Both the position numbers and the translations under genes were made by a program. Below are positions 1-8,472 of a DNA stretch of 64,000 nucleotides, one piece after another. The notes beneath the pieces were generated by a model, which worked only from the letters and a program-made list of their open reading frames with translations, did not search any database and had not been told where the DNA came from. Every line of letters starts with the position of its first letter. Position 1 is the stretch's first letter. The stretch covers positions 62,001 to 126,000 of the forward strand of contig NZ_VATK01000011.1 in NCBI RefSeq assembly GCF_006546985.1. The letters are read 5' to 3'. This DNA comes from Bacillus sp. 03113. Its GTDB lineage: Bacteria > Bacillota > Bacilli > Bacillales > Cytobacillaceae.

Positions 1-348
1 TATGATTTTTGTACGAGTATCACGTGGAATACTCACAATCTCAGTTGATTTCTTTTTTGGATTAACCGTCATAACGAGCATAGAATCAGTCCGGCCTGCA
101 TCACCGTCTCTTTCATCTACTCCAACTAGCAAAAAGGAAAGGGGATCTTGGTTTTTAAATTGGACTTGGACTTCCCGTTTTTCCGAGGTTTTTCTTGAAA
201 TAGGAGAATGCATGTTATCGACTGCACTTGCTACATCGGTATACAGGTTATAGGCATATATTCCTGCTCCAATAATGATGATTGAAAATACAAAAAGAAA
301 AACACGCAACCATTTTCTCTTTTTCTTTATTTTAGATCTAGTATACAT
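1..348 (-). CDS. LytR-CpsA-Psr (LCP) family cell-wall polymer ligase, partial
   Basis: This reading frame runs off the left edge; only the first 116 codons are present. It starts at ATG 346-348, with AAAGGA a few bases before it on the minus strand. The N-terminus is basic (MYTRSKIKKKRK), followed by one membrane helix at about residues 13-32 and then an extracellular segment reading FLLVGVDERDGDAGRTDSM and VSIPRDTRTK. That is the entry of the LCP domain, which transfers undecaprenyl-linked polymers such as teichoic acid or capsule onto peptidoglycan. The family (TagT/TagU/TagV in B. subtilis) is usually about 300-400 residues. It is divergent from a polysaccharide locus whose product it could attach to the wall. 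Which paralogue it is cannot be decided from this fragment. Confidence 0.85.
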   Translation of the reverse strand, partial: MYTRSKIKKKRKWLRVFLFVFSIIIIGAGIYAYNLYTDVASAVDNMHSPISRKTSEKREVQVQFKNQDPLSFLLVGVDERDGDAGRTDSMLVMTVNPKKKSTEIVSIPRDTRTKII

Positions 349-484
349 TTGAGGATCCTTTCTGCTTTAAAATTGCATTAATCATAGTAGGAACTTAATT
401 ATATAAATGAAATAAATGATCATTACACTACATAAAGGCTATAACAAATAGTTACAAACTCGCCTACAAATTCTGACAAGATAA

Positions 485-493
485 TGCTATAAT
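485..493 (+). promoter_or_regulatory. Extended -10 promoter for the glycosyltransferase operon
   Basis: TGCTATAAT is a perfect TGN-TATAAT extended -10 about 120 bases before the first glycosyltransferase gene. A weak -35 (TACAAA, 465-470) lies 17 bases upstream. No other comparable -10 was seen on the plus strand before position 616. Confidence 0.5.
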
Positions 494-615
494 AACACTC
501 TGTAAGTATTTTTAAAAGACTAGTAATGGAAATGAAATATTCAAAAAATGGATGGTTTTATATAATTTAAGAAAAGGATTGCCTTTGAATCATATGAAGG
601 TGTGTGTGTAAAGAG

Positions 616-1395
616 ATGACAAAGATTAATATTAGTATTGTAACATATAACAGCAGCCATATTTTTAAGGTTCTTGACCATCTGAGAAGTGAATTTGGAA
701 TTGATGAAAGATTTGGTTTTACGATTTTTGATAACAATTCGACTGAGGAATACAAAAAGCGCTTACGCAAATATGAGGAATTTGCTAAAATCACGTTTTA
801 TCATGAAAATAGAGGCTTTGGCTTCGGTCATAATTACAACTTGCTAAATGCCAACGAGAAATATTTTGTTATTTTCAACCCAGATATTATATTAAATAAA
901 CAAACCCTATTAGAATTATTTGACAAGATGGAAGCGGACCCTTCCATTTCTCTTCTTGTGCCTAAAATATTAAACGCAGATGGTACAACACAGCATCTCA
1001 TTCGAAATCGAGTATCTGTTTTTGATTATGCATTAAGATTTATCCCTTTTAAGTTCGTGAAAAAAATATTCGATAAGCGTCTTGCATCCTACGAATGCAG
1101 AAATATTGCAGATGATCGTTTTGTAGATATCCGGATTGGTTCAGGATGCTTTATGTTTTTAAAAGGAGAAAGCTTCAAAGAAGTAAATGGTTTTGATGAG
1201 CGCTATTTTATGTATTTTGAGGATTATGATCTTTGTTTAGAATTAAAAAAGCGAAACAAAAGAATTGTATATAGTCCTTTTTCAAGTGTGATTCATTTTT
1301 ATGAAAGAGGGGCTCATAAGAATTCAAACCTGTTTAAAATTTTTATGAAGTCCATGTATAAATTTTTTAACAAATGGGGCTGGCGCTTTTTTTAG
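616..1395 (+). CDS. Glycosyltransferase family 2
   Basis: This is a GT2 (GT-A fold) enzyme of 259 residues that transfers a sugar from a nucleotide donor at the inner face of the membrane. It begins with the classic INISIVTYNSS strand, continues with GFGFGHNYN, and carries a FNPDIIL motif in the DxD position followed by GSGCFMFLKG and YFEDYDLCLELKKRNKR. This arrangement is typical of rhamnosyltransferase-like WbbL enzymes. An in-frame GTG at 604 would add four residues, but GAAGGTG at 596-602 sits too close to it, so ATG 616 is preferred. It is the first gene of a locus ending in the dTDP-rhamnose pathway, so rhamnose is a reasonable guess for the donor sugar, by inference only. Confidence 0.85.
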   Translation: MTKINISIVTYNSSHIFKVLDHLRSEFGIDERFGFTIFDNNSTEEYKKRLRKYEEFAKITFYHENRGFGFGHNYNLLNANEKYFVIFNPDIILNKQTLLELFDKMEADPSISLLVPKILNADGTTQHLIRNRVSVFDYALRFIPFKFVKKIFDKRLASYECRNIADDRFVDIRIGSGCFMFLKGESFKEVNGFDERYFMYFEDYDLCLELKKRNKRIVYSPFSSVIHFYERGAHKNSNLFKIFMKSMYKFFNKWGWRFF

Positions 1396-1509
1396 ATTTT
1401 ACTGAGATTATTCTATTGCAGCTGATCAAAGTATTGATGCTTTTCTTCAAGATATTGTTTTTTATTATTAAGCGTATTTTGTTTATTGTGATTAGGGAGA
1501 GGATACTAA

Positions 1510-2856
1510 GTGAATAAGTTTGAAAAGGTGTTACTTTCGATTTTTTTTATTGAAATCTTCGTAGGTGGCGGAGGAAGGTTAATTGAGTTTGGCCCTTTGT
1601 CAATTCGACAAGTGTTGTTTTTAGTTCTTTTGATTACGTTTGCAATTCGCATTATAAAAGAAAAAGCTTTATTAAATAAAGAAGTAAACACTTTTATTCA
1701 TTTTACACCGATAACGATTGGGATTTATGCTTTAATGGGCTGGTTTTTTGTTAGTGCAGTGATCGGGTTTGTTTATGGACATCCCCGGTCAGTTATTGCT
1801 ATGGATTTTTTCCGGGTCTCCTTTTTTGCTCTATATTTTCCACTCGCATATTATATCGGTAAGACAAGGTTTACGAAGGAGCGCATCATTTCTATATTAA
1901 AATATAGTGCTCTTGTCGTTGCCATATTTACAATCACAATTACCTTGCTGGGTAAAACAGTATTTAGTGCTAATTTTGGCCCATTTTATGAATTTATGAA
2001 CTCTATTATGACCGGGGATTTGTTTTTTAGACCGAGTAATAGTGTTTTTTACAAGAGTCACTTTTTCGTGTTAATTGGATTAATCATATCCGTTAATGCT
2101 TTATTCGGAAAGAAACACTCTAAACTAGATATATTCAACATTATTTTTGGTTCCATTTCTATTTTGTGGTCAGAAACGAGAGGTTTTTTGTTAGCCTTTA
2201 TGGCTAGTATGGCTATGATTATTTTAACAGATTCGAAAATTATTGTGACTCCGGTACGCGGCTTCGTACAAAAAATGGTAAAACTGTTTCAAACGAAAAA
2301 GTTTATGAAGAAAATGGTTATTTTAATCGTTGTGATTGTATCCGTACCATTTTTGTATCGGTACATGACATTAGAACGATTTGGAAATGAGGCAGGGGTT
2401 GAGAGACCTGCAGATAATCTAAATGAAGAAAATGGTGACGCTGAAGTTAATGATGTCAGTGTAAATGCGCGCTTAGATTTTATTCTTGATTCCAAACGAA
2501 TTCTTTTAGAAAATCCAGTGAATTTCATTGCGGGAACTGGCTATGGGACAGCGATTGATGGCAGATTAAACGGAATTGAGATGAGTATGCTAGATATTCT
2601 AGTAGAACAAGGATTAATTGGTTTAAGTATTTGGGCGTTCCTGTGCTTAATGGTTTTCATCAATTATTATCGAGTGGTTAAAAAGGAACAGAAGCTCGGC
2701 ACGATGGAGATATCCTTAATCGCCGCTTTTATGGGAATGTTATTATTAACAAATATTAATCCATTTATTAACAATCCGATAGGGACGTGCTTTTTCTTAT
2801 TGGTGTTAATCTTTTCTCAAAATAGACTGTTGGATTCAATGAAAATTGAAAAATAA
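1510..2856 (+). CDS. O-antigen polymerase/ligase (Wzy/WaaL-like) membrane protein
   Basis: This is a 448-residue polytopic membrane protein with about ten hydrophobic segments and one large extracytoplasmic loop at about residues 290-330 (RFGNEAGVERPADNLNEENG). The C-terminal part (GTGYGTAIDG, NGIEMSMLDILVEQGLIGLSIW) matches the pattern of the Wzy_C / O-antigen ligase family, which polymerises or transfers lipid-linked glycans outside the membrane. It starts at GTG 1510 behind GGGAGAGG. It lies between glycosyltransferase genes, 12 bases before the next one. Polymerase is likelier than ligase because the organism is Gram-positive, but the sequence alone does not decide. Confidence 0.75.
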   Translation: MNKFEKVLLSIFFIEIFVGGGGRLIEFGPLSIRQVLFLVLLITFAIRIIKEKALLNKEVNTFIHFTPITIGIYALMGWFFVSAVIGFVYGHPRSVIAMDFFRVSFFALYFPLAYYIGKTRFTKERIISILKYSALVVAIFTITITLLGKTVFSANFGPFYEFMNSIMTGDLFFRPSNSVFYKSHFFVLIGLIISVNALFGKKHSKLDIFNIIFGSISILWSETRGFLLAFMASMAMIILTDSKIIVTPVRGFVQKMVKLFQTKKFMKKMVILIVVIVSVPFLYRYMTLERFGNEAGVERPADNLNEENGDAEVNDVSVNARLDFILDSKRILLENPVNFIAGTGYGTAIDGRLNGIEMSMLDILVEQGLIGLSIWAFLCLMVFINYYRVVKKEQKLGTMEISLIAAFMGMLLLTNINPFINNPIGTCFFLLVLIFSQNRLLDSMKIEK

Positions 2857-2868
2857 TGAGGCTTAAAC

Positions 2869-3705
2869 ATGAAAATTACAATGGTTGTTGTCCTTTACAA
2901 GCTAAAGATCTTCGAATGTAAAACCATAAATACTTTGCTTCAAGCATTAAGAATTGAGAAAAGACGTGCCAATGAAATAGAGCTCATTTTATATGATAAC
3001 AGTCCAGAAAAACAGGCGTTTGATCCTAGTGTATATGATGGACTGCGTATTTCTTATGTTCATGATGTTCGGAATCTTGGTGTTTCGGCTGCCTATAACT
3101 ATGCTTGGACAGCTGCAAAAGAAGCAGGGAGTGAATGGCTGCTCCTTTTTGACCATGATACGGATGTAACAGAAGAGTATATTCATCAGCTTATGAATAT
3201 TCATGCTTCTAAAGATAAGATCGCAGCTGTCGTTCCAAAAATTTGGTATAAAGATCAAATGATATCGCCGGTTTATAGTAACTCGTTAAGACCATTAAAA
3301 GAGGATGAGCCTAAGGTAGGGATTCAGAATCATCCAGTTATGGCGATTAATTCCGGCTCACTCATTAGCATGTCCTTTTTAAATCAAATAGATGGCTTTA
3401 CAAATGAATTTCCATTGGATTATTTAGATCACTGGTTATTTTATGAAATATACGCAAAAGGCTTTAAAGTATTTGTTTTGAGTGCTACATTAAAGCATGA
3501 ATTGTCTGTAATGGATTATAACCAAGTTTCCTTTGCTCGATATAAAAGCATCTTAAATTCAGAAATTCTTTTTTATAAAAAGTATAAAAACGAATTATTG
3601 AATGCATTTCGAAAACAACTCATGAAACGCATTGGAAAACAGCTCTTGGTCGTGAAAAATAAAAAGATTGCACTTTATACGATCAAAAAACTTTTTACCA
3701 TGTAG
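2869..3705 (+). CDS. Glycosyltransferase family 2 (rhamnosyltransferase-like)
   Basis: This is a 278-residue GT2 enzyme. It opens with KITMVVVLYK, has NLGVSAAYNYAW, the metal-binding-type motif LLFDHDTD at about residues 100-107, and AINSGSLISMSF. These features place it near the dTDP-rhamnosyltransferase RfbF/WbbL type. It has no membrane segment and should act peripherally on lipid-linked intermediates. It starts 12 bases after the polymerase gene with TGAGG as ribosome site, and the next glycosyltransferase gene starts 16 bases after its stop, so the genes are probably co-transcribed. Confidence 0.85.
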   Translation: MKITMVVVLYKLKIFECKTINTLLQALRIEKRRANEIELILYDNSPEKQAFDPSVYDGLRISYVHDVRNLGVSAAYNYAWTAAKEAGSEWLLLFDHDTDVTEEYIHQLMNIHASKDKIAAVVPKIWYKDQMISPVYSNSLRPLKEDEPKVGIQNHPVMAINSGSLISMSFLNQIDGFTNEFPLDYLDHWLFYEIYAKGFKVFVLSATLKHELSVMDYNQVSFARYKSILNSEILFYKKYKNELLNAFRKQLMKRIGKQLLVVKNKKIALYTIKKLFTM

Positions 3706-3721
3706 AAAGGATTATGTATTA

Positions 3722-4426
3722 ATGAAGTTATCCGTTTGTATGGCTACCTATAATGGTGCGCAACTTGTTGCTCGGCAGCTAGATTCTGTTTTAAAGCAGC
3801 TAAATGAAAATGATCAGGTTGTGATTGTTGACGATGGTTCAAAGGATGGGACTCCTGCTCTATTGAAAGAGCGATATGGTGAACGAGTAGAGGTTTATGT
3901 AAATGAGCAAAATATAGGTGTTATCCAAAGCTTTGAAAAAGCGATTCAGCTTGCAGAGGGAGATATCATCTTTCTTTGTGACCAAGATGATATATGGGAA
4001 GATAATAAAGTCGAGAAGGTTCTAGATGCATTTAAGAAGCAGGATGCGATGTTGGTTGCTCATGATGCATACGTTGTCGATAAAGAAGAGAAGATTCTTC
4101 ATCATTCTTGGAATGAGTATAATCATAATAAAAAGCAAGGATTTATTGGAAATATCATAGCTAATTCCTTTACGGGCTGCTGCATGGCGTTTAAGAGGGA
4201 ATTAGTGTCCAGCTTCCTTCCTTTTCCTGTAACTATTGAGATGCATGATCAGTGGATCGCTTTAGTGTGCATGATGAAAAAGAAGAAGATTGTCTACATT
4301 GATGAGCCATTAATGAAGTACGTTCGGCATGGGAACAATGTTACTGCTGTAAAAAAACGGTCCCTTTCAGAAAAGCTGAGGGGTAGAATTGGAACGATAA
4401 CAGCGGTTGCACGCTATAAAAATTAG
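3722..4426 (+). CDS. Glycosyltransferase family 2 (DQDD-type)
   Basis: This is a 234-residue GT2 enzyme beginning KLSVCMATYNGAQLVARQLDS, with VIVDDGSKDGT, NIGVIQSFEKAI and FLCDQDDIWE. The last is the characteristic acidic motif of a rhamnosyltransferase subgroup found in streptococcal and bacillar rhamnan clusters. The chosen start is ATG 3722 behind AGAAAGGA; a longer frame opening at 3668 overlaps the previous gene and has no ribosome site. It closes the glycosyltransferase part of the locus. The acceptor and linkage cannot be read from sequence. Confidence 0.85.
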   Translation: MKLSVCMATYNGAQLVARQLDSVLKQLNENDQVVIVDDGSKDGTPALLKERYGERVEVYVNEQNIGVIQSFEKAIQLAEGDIIFLCDQDDIWEDNKVEKVLDAFKKQDAMLVAHDAYVVDKEEKILHHSWNEYNHNKKQGFIGNIIANSFTGCCMAFKRELVSSFLPFPVTIEMHDQWIALVCMMKKKKIVYIDEPLMKYVRHGNNVTAVKKRSLSEKLRGRIGTITAVARYKN

Positions 4427-4491
4427 ACGATAGTGTTACTTAGGGACGGGCACTCTATATCATATTTTGTAATAGAGACTTAATATAAACG

Positions 4492-4573
4492 TTGAGATAC
4501 CCGTTTCTTGTTAGTATATAATGAGGGAGGAAGATGGAGGTTTTTGTTGCTTTTCAATAAAAAGCTCTTCCTC
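4492..4573 (+). promoter_or_regulatory. Possible promoter and structured leader before rmlA
   Basis: TTGAGA (4492-4497) and TATAAT (4517-4522) are separated by 19 bases, a loose SigA pair. Directly after it GAGGAAGA (4527-4534) pairs with TCTTCCTC (4566-4573), enclosing a nested hairpin GCTTTT-CAATA-AAAAGC and followed by a short T-run. This could be an attenuator-like leader or simply a weak terminator for the upstream genes. Confidence 0.35.
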
Positions 4574-4621
4574 TTTTCTCAATTATACAAAGTTTTTTAA
4601 AAAATAGGAGTTGATTAGAAG

Positions 4622-5494
4622 TTGAAAGGGATTATTCTTGCGGGGGGCAGCGGAACTCGCTTATACCCGTTAACGAAAGTAGTATCTAAGCAATTATTAC
4701 CTGTTTACGATAAACCAATGATCTATTATCCTCTGTCAGTCTTAATGCTTGCCGGTATTAAGGATATATTAATTATTTCAACACCACAGGATATCGGAAG
4801 ATTTGAACAAATTTTAGGTAATGGGTCTGATTTTGGTGTGCACTTTTCATACGAGGTACAGCCTGATCCAGGCGGTTTAGCGCAAGCCTTCTTAATTGGT
4901 GAGGAATTTATTGGAGATGATCATGTTGCGCTTGTTTTAGGCGACAACATTTTCTATGGTCATGGATTAACGAATCTTTTACATAATGCTGGAAATCGCG
5001 AATCAGGTGCGACTGTGTTTGGTTATTATGTCAACGATCCAGAACGATTCGGTGTTGTTGAGTTTGATGACAACGGTAAAGCTATATCGATTGAAGAAAA
5101 GCCTGAAGAGCCTAAATCAAATTACGCTGTTACGGGGCTCTATTTTTACGACAATCGTGTAGTTGAAATTGCGAAAAACATACAGCCATCTGCACGTGGG
5201 GAACTAGAAATCACAGATATTAATAAAGCGTATCTAGAAATGGAAGAATTAAATGTAGAACTGCTTGGTCGTGGTTATGCATGGCTTGATACAGGAACAC
5301 ATGAATCTCTTTTAGAAGCATCTCAATTTATTGAAACGATTGAAAAACGACAAACGTTAAAAATCGCTTGCCTTGAAGAAATTGCTTATAAAATGGGCTA
5401 TATCACAAAGGAAAAGCTTTTAGAGCTTGCTGAACCTTTGAAAAAGAATCAATACGGTCAATATTTAATAAAAATAGCAAATCAAGCGAAGTAA
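4622..5494 (+). CDS. rmlA: Glucose-1-phosphate thymidylyltransferase RmlA
   Basis: It converts glucose-1-phosphate and dTTP to dTDP-glucose, the first step of dTDP-L-rhamnose synthesis in the cytoplasm. The protein has 290 residues, the normal length. The N-terminal nucleotide-binding signature is intact ([34 protein letters not shown]), as are GDNIFYG and the [20 protein letters not shown] region. The start is TTG 4622 with GGAG about a dozen bases upstream; no ATG fits the conserved N-terminus. It heads a tight rmlA-rmlC-rmlB-rmlD operon with gaps of 20, 10 and -1 bases. Confidence 0.96.
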   Translation: MKGIILAGGSGTRLYPLTKVVSKQLLPVYDKPMIYYPLSVLMLAGIKDILIISTPQDIGRFEQILGNGSDFGVHFSYEVQPDPGGLAQAFLIGEEFIGDDHVALVLGDNIFYGHGLTNLLHNAGNRESGATVFGYYVNDPERFGVVEFDDNGKAISIEEKPEEPKSNYAVTGLYFYDNRVVEIAKNIQPSARGELEITDINKAYLEMEELNVELLGRGYAWLDTGTHESLLEASQFIETIEKRQTLKIACLEEIAYKMGYITKEKLLELAEPLKKNQYGQYLIKIANQAK

Positions 5495-5514
5495 TGTTGA
5501 AATGAGGAATCGAA

Positions 5515-6075
5515 ATGAACATTATTAAAACGAAACTGCCTGGTGTCAGTATTTTAGAACCAAAGGTTTTTGGGGATCACCGCGGTTATTTTATGGAAAG
5601 CTACAATAAAGAAGTATTTGATCAATTAGGACTCAACTATGAATTTATTCAGGACAATCAGTCTTTATCAAGTCAGGTTGGTACGTTAAGAGGTCTGCAC
5701 TTTCAGCTGAATCCAAAAGCACAAACGAAGATCGTACGCTGCGTGACAGGGGCTATCTATGATGTTGCAGTTGATATTCGTAAAGGATCACCAACATATG
5801 GTCAATGGGTCGGTGTGATTTTAAGCGAGCATAATAAACGACAGCTTGTTGTACCGAAAGGCTTTGCACACGGTTTTTGTACAATTGTTCCTGACACAAC
5901 GGTTGCATACAAGGTAGATCAATATTATTCTCCAGAGTGTGATGGAGGAATTCTATGGAATGATCCGGCCTTAAATATTGATTGGCCGACGACAAATCCA
6001 ATCCTTTCTGATAAGGACACGAAGCATCCGACTTTAGCAGAAGCAACCCATTTAAATTTTATTTATGAAGAATAG
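5515..6075 (+). CDS. rmlC: dTDP-4-dehydrorhamnose 3,5-epimerase RmlC
   Basis: It performs the double epimerisation of dTDP-4-keto-6-deoxyglucose to dTDP-4-keto-L-rhamnose. The protein has 186 residues and a cupin-like fold. The diagnostic pieces are EPKVFGDHRGYFMESYN, FIQDNQSLSSQVGTLRGLHFQ (with the catalytic histidine in RGLHFQ), and VPKGFAHGF. It starts at ATG 5515 behind TGAGGAA, 20 bases after rmlA, and ends 10 bases before rmlB. Confidence 0.96.
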   Translation: MNIIKTKLPGVSILEPKVFGDHRGYFMESYNKEVFDQLGLNYEFIQDNQSLSSQVGTLRGLHFQLNPKAQTKIVRCVTGAIYDVAVDIRKGSPTYGQWVGVILSEHNKRQLVVPKGFAHGFCTIVPDTTVAYKVDQYYSPECDGGILWNDPALNIDWPTTNPILSDKDTKHPTLAEATHLNFIYEE

Positions 6076-6085
6076 GAGAAGTAAA

Positions 6086-7108
6086 ATGAAATTATTAGTA
6101 ACAGGCGGCGCTGGTTTTATAGGCAGTAACTTTGTACGCTATATGGTGAAGAAATATCCAGAGTATCAAATTGTAAACTTAGATTTGCTTACGTATGCAG
6201 GAAATTTAGAGAATCTAAAGGATATAGAACAAGCACCTAACTATCAGTTTGTGAAAGGTGATATTGCTGATCGTGATTTTATCAACGCATTATTTGAAAA
6301 AGAAAAGTTTGACTATGTATTAAATTTTGCAGCAGAATCGCATGTGGATAGAAGTATTACAAATCCTGATATTTTTATTGAAACGAATGTAAAAGGAACT
6401 CAAATTCTATTAGATGCTGCGAAAAATATTGAGGTAAAAAAATATTTGCAAGTATCGACGGATGAAGTATATGGTACATTAGGCGAAACAGGCTATTTTT
6501 CAGAAACAACGCCTTTAGCTGCTAATAGTCCGTATAGTGCAAGTAAAGCTGGGGCAGATTTACTCGTTCGTGCTTACCATGAAACGTTTGATTTGCCAGT
6601 AAATATTACACGCTGCTCAAATAACTATGGACCATACCATTTCCCTGAGAAATTAATACCATTAATGATTATTAATGCATTAAAGGATAAGGATCTTCCG
6701 GTATATGGTGATGGTTTAAACGTTCGTGACTGGCTTCATGTTGAAGACCATTGTCAAGCGATTGATTTAGTTCTTCACAAAGGGCGCAATGGCGAGGTTT
6801 ATAACGTAGGAGGAAACAACGAACGTACAAATCTTGAAATTGTTAAAACAATTCTAGAACAGCTAGGTAAGCCTGAATCATTAATTAAGCATGTAAAAGA
6901 TCGTCTTGGCCATGATCGCCGCTATGCGATTGATGCAACAAAGCTTCGAACAGAGCTTGGCTGGAATCCAAAATATACATTTGATACAGGCATTAAACAA
7001 ACCATTCAATGGTATTTAGATAACCAAGAATGGTGGGAAAGCATCATCTCTGGTGAATATCAAGAGTATTTCAAGAATCAATACGGTGACAGTTTAGAGG
7101 TAGAATAA
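6086..7108 (+). CDS. rmlB: dTDP-glucose 4,6-dehydratase RmlB
   Basis: It is an NAD-dependent short-chain dehydrogenase/reductase-type enzyme that makes dTDP-4-keto-6-deoxyglucose. The 340 residues show the Rossmann motif TGGAGFIGSN, the DEVYG loop, and the YSASKAGAD catalytic Tyr-x3-Lys. ATG 6086 is chosen because TAGGAGAAG precedes it and the protein then starts MKLLVTGGAGFIG, the family's usual N-terminus; a seven-residue upstream extension would overlap rmlC. Its stop overlaps the rmlD start by one base, which suggests translational coupling. Confidence 0.96.
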   Translation: MKLLVTGGAGFIGSNFVRYMVKKYPEYQIVNLDLLTYAGNLENLKDIEQAPNYQFVKGDIADRDFINALFEKEKFDYVLNFAAESHVDRSITNPDIFIETNVKGTQILLDAAKNIEVKKYLQVSTDEVYGTLGETGYFSETTPLAANSPYSASKAGADLLVRAYHETFDLPVNITRCSNNYGPYHFPEKLIPLMIINALKDKDLPVYGDGLNVRDWLHVEDHCQAIDLVLHKGRNGEVYNVGGNNERTNLEIVKTILEQLGKPESLIKHVKDRLGHDRRYAIDATKLRTELGWNPKYTFDTGIKQTIQWYLDNQEWWESIISGEYQEYFKNQYGDSLEVE

Positions 7109-7959
7109 TGAAGATTGTCGTTACTGGAGTAAATGGACAATTAGGTCATGATGTCGTCAAAGAATTGTTGAAAAAGAATCATGTCGTTATTGGAACAGAC
7201 CGAAATACACTCGATATATCAAATGAAGAAAATGTACAGGCTTATATCGAGGAAATAAAGCCTGATGCGGTTGTTCATTGCGCAGCATATACCAATGTAG
7301 ATGCTGCAGAAGAGGATCAAGATACGGCTTATCGTGTCAATACACTCGGAGCAAAATACCTCGCTCAAGCAGCCAAAAAAATCGGAAGTAAAATGGTATT
7401 AGTAAGTACCGATTATGTATTTGATGGAACAGAAAGACAGCCTTATGAAGTCGATCATCCAACAAAGCCTCTTGGTGTTTATGGTTCTACGAAGCTCGCT
7501 GGCGAAGAAGAGCTTAAAAAGAACTTAGAAGCGTATTTTATTGTGAGAACAGCTTGGGTGTTTGGAATAAATGGGAACAATTTCGTGAACACGATGCTTC
7601 GTTTAGGGAAGGAAAGAGGAGAACTTGGAGTCGTTCATGACCAAATAGGTTCACCGACTTATACGGTTGATCTAGCAAGTTTTATTGCAGAGCTAGTGGA
7701 ATCTGATCAGTATGGCGTTTACCATGCGACTAATAGTGGAGTGTGTTCTTGGTATGAGTTTGCGGTTGAAATTTTCAAGCAAGCAGGCTTAGAAGTAAAA
7801 GTAAACCAATTGACATCTGACCAATTTCCTCGTCCAGCAGAGCGTCCTAAATATTCGGTGCTAAGCAAGAAAAAAATTATTGAACAAGGCTTTACTCCCT
7901 TAAGAGATTGGAAGGAAGCTTTATCAGCTTATTTAGATGAAAAAAGATTATATGAATAA
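7108..7959 (+). CDS. rmlD: dTDP-4-dehydrorhamnose reductase RmlD
   Basis: It reduces dTDP-4-keto-L-rhamnose to dTDP-L-rhamnose, the last step of the pathway. The protein has 283 residues with TGVNGQLGHDVV at the N-terminus (nucleotide binding), STDYVFDGT, YGSTKLAGE (Tyr-x3-Lys), and TAWVFG. The ATG overlaps the last base of the rmlB stop codon. It is the last gene of the rhamnose operon and is followed by a strong hairpin terminator. Confidence 0.95.
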   Translation: MKIVVTGVNGQLGHDVVKELLKKNHVVIGTDRNTLDISNEENVQAYIEEIKPDAVVHCAAYTNVDAAEEDQDTAYRVNTLGAKYLAQAAKKIGSKMVLVSTDYVFDGTERQPYEVDHPTKPLGVYGSTKLAGEEELKKNLEAYFIVRTAWVFGINGNNFVNTMLRLGKERGELGVVHDQIGSPTYTVDLASFIAELVESDQYGVYHATNSGVCSWYEFAVEIFKQAGLEVKVNQLTSDQFPRPAERPKYSVLSKKKIIEQGFTPLRDWKEALSAYLDEKRLYE

Positions 7960-7980
7960 TTGTAAGCTTTGATGCGTGTG

Positions 7981-8062
7981 AAAGGGTGATCTTGGCGACG
8001 AGCATTTCTAAGGGTTTTTATCCTAAGAGAAAGTGCAGACGTCCAAGGTCCCCTTTTTTATT
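7981..8062 (+). terminator. Long hairpin terminator after rmlD
   Basis: AAAGGG and GATCTTGG (7981-7995) pair with CCAAGGTC and CCCTTT (8043-8056), followed by a T-rich run. The enclosed bases continue pairing with interruptions (for instance GCATTT with AAGTGC), so this is an extended irregular stem longer than a usual intrinsic terminator. Confidence 0.75.
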
Positions 8063-8472
8063 TTTAATGAAGGCTCTAATTGCTTAAAAAAATTTAGTTC
8101 TTAATTTTGAAGAAACTTTTTTCTACAAATTCCGTCTATTATTGTATAGGCATTATTCATAGTGGAAATAAACTATGATTCTATTAAAATTTTGATAGAA
8201 ATCATAGAGAGTGATTCTTTTTACTCATAGAATATGTTTTCTAATTGCAGTAAAATGAATGATGGAAAAAGTAAGAATGATCATTCGCTATAAAAATACG
8301 ATTTTCAATAAATAGAAATGACAGGTTATGACATGAAAATTGTGTTTCTCCTAAAAGGTCTATGATATAATCTTCTAGGAGTAATTTGCACGAAAGATTC
8401 CATTTTTATTCATGTTAGAAAAATAAATAAATTTTTAAAAAACTGGCGAAGATAATAGCATGGAGGGGCTGT
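8063..8472 (+). promoter_or_regulatory. AT-rich tagO upstream region with extended -10 promoter
   Basis: This gap holds no convincing gene. TGATATAAT at 8363-8371 is an extended -10 about 100 bases before tagO, and no strong -35 is visible. The long AT-rich leader between it and the tagO ribosome site shows no clear terminator hairpin. Confidence 0.5.

Noticed and set aside
2-253. Plus-strand open frame at the left edge
   Set aside because: The minus strand encodes an LCP protein over the same bases with a ribosome site and conserved motifs; the plus-strand frame is its shadow.
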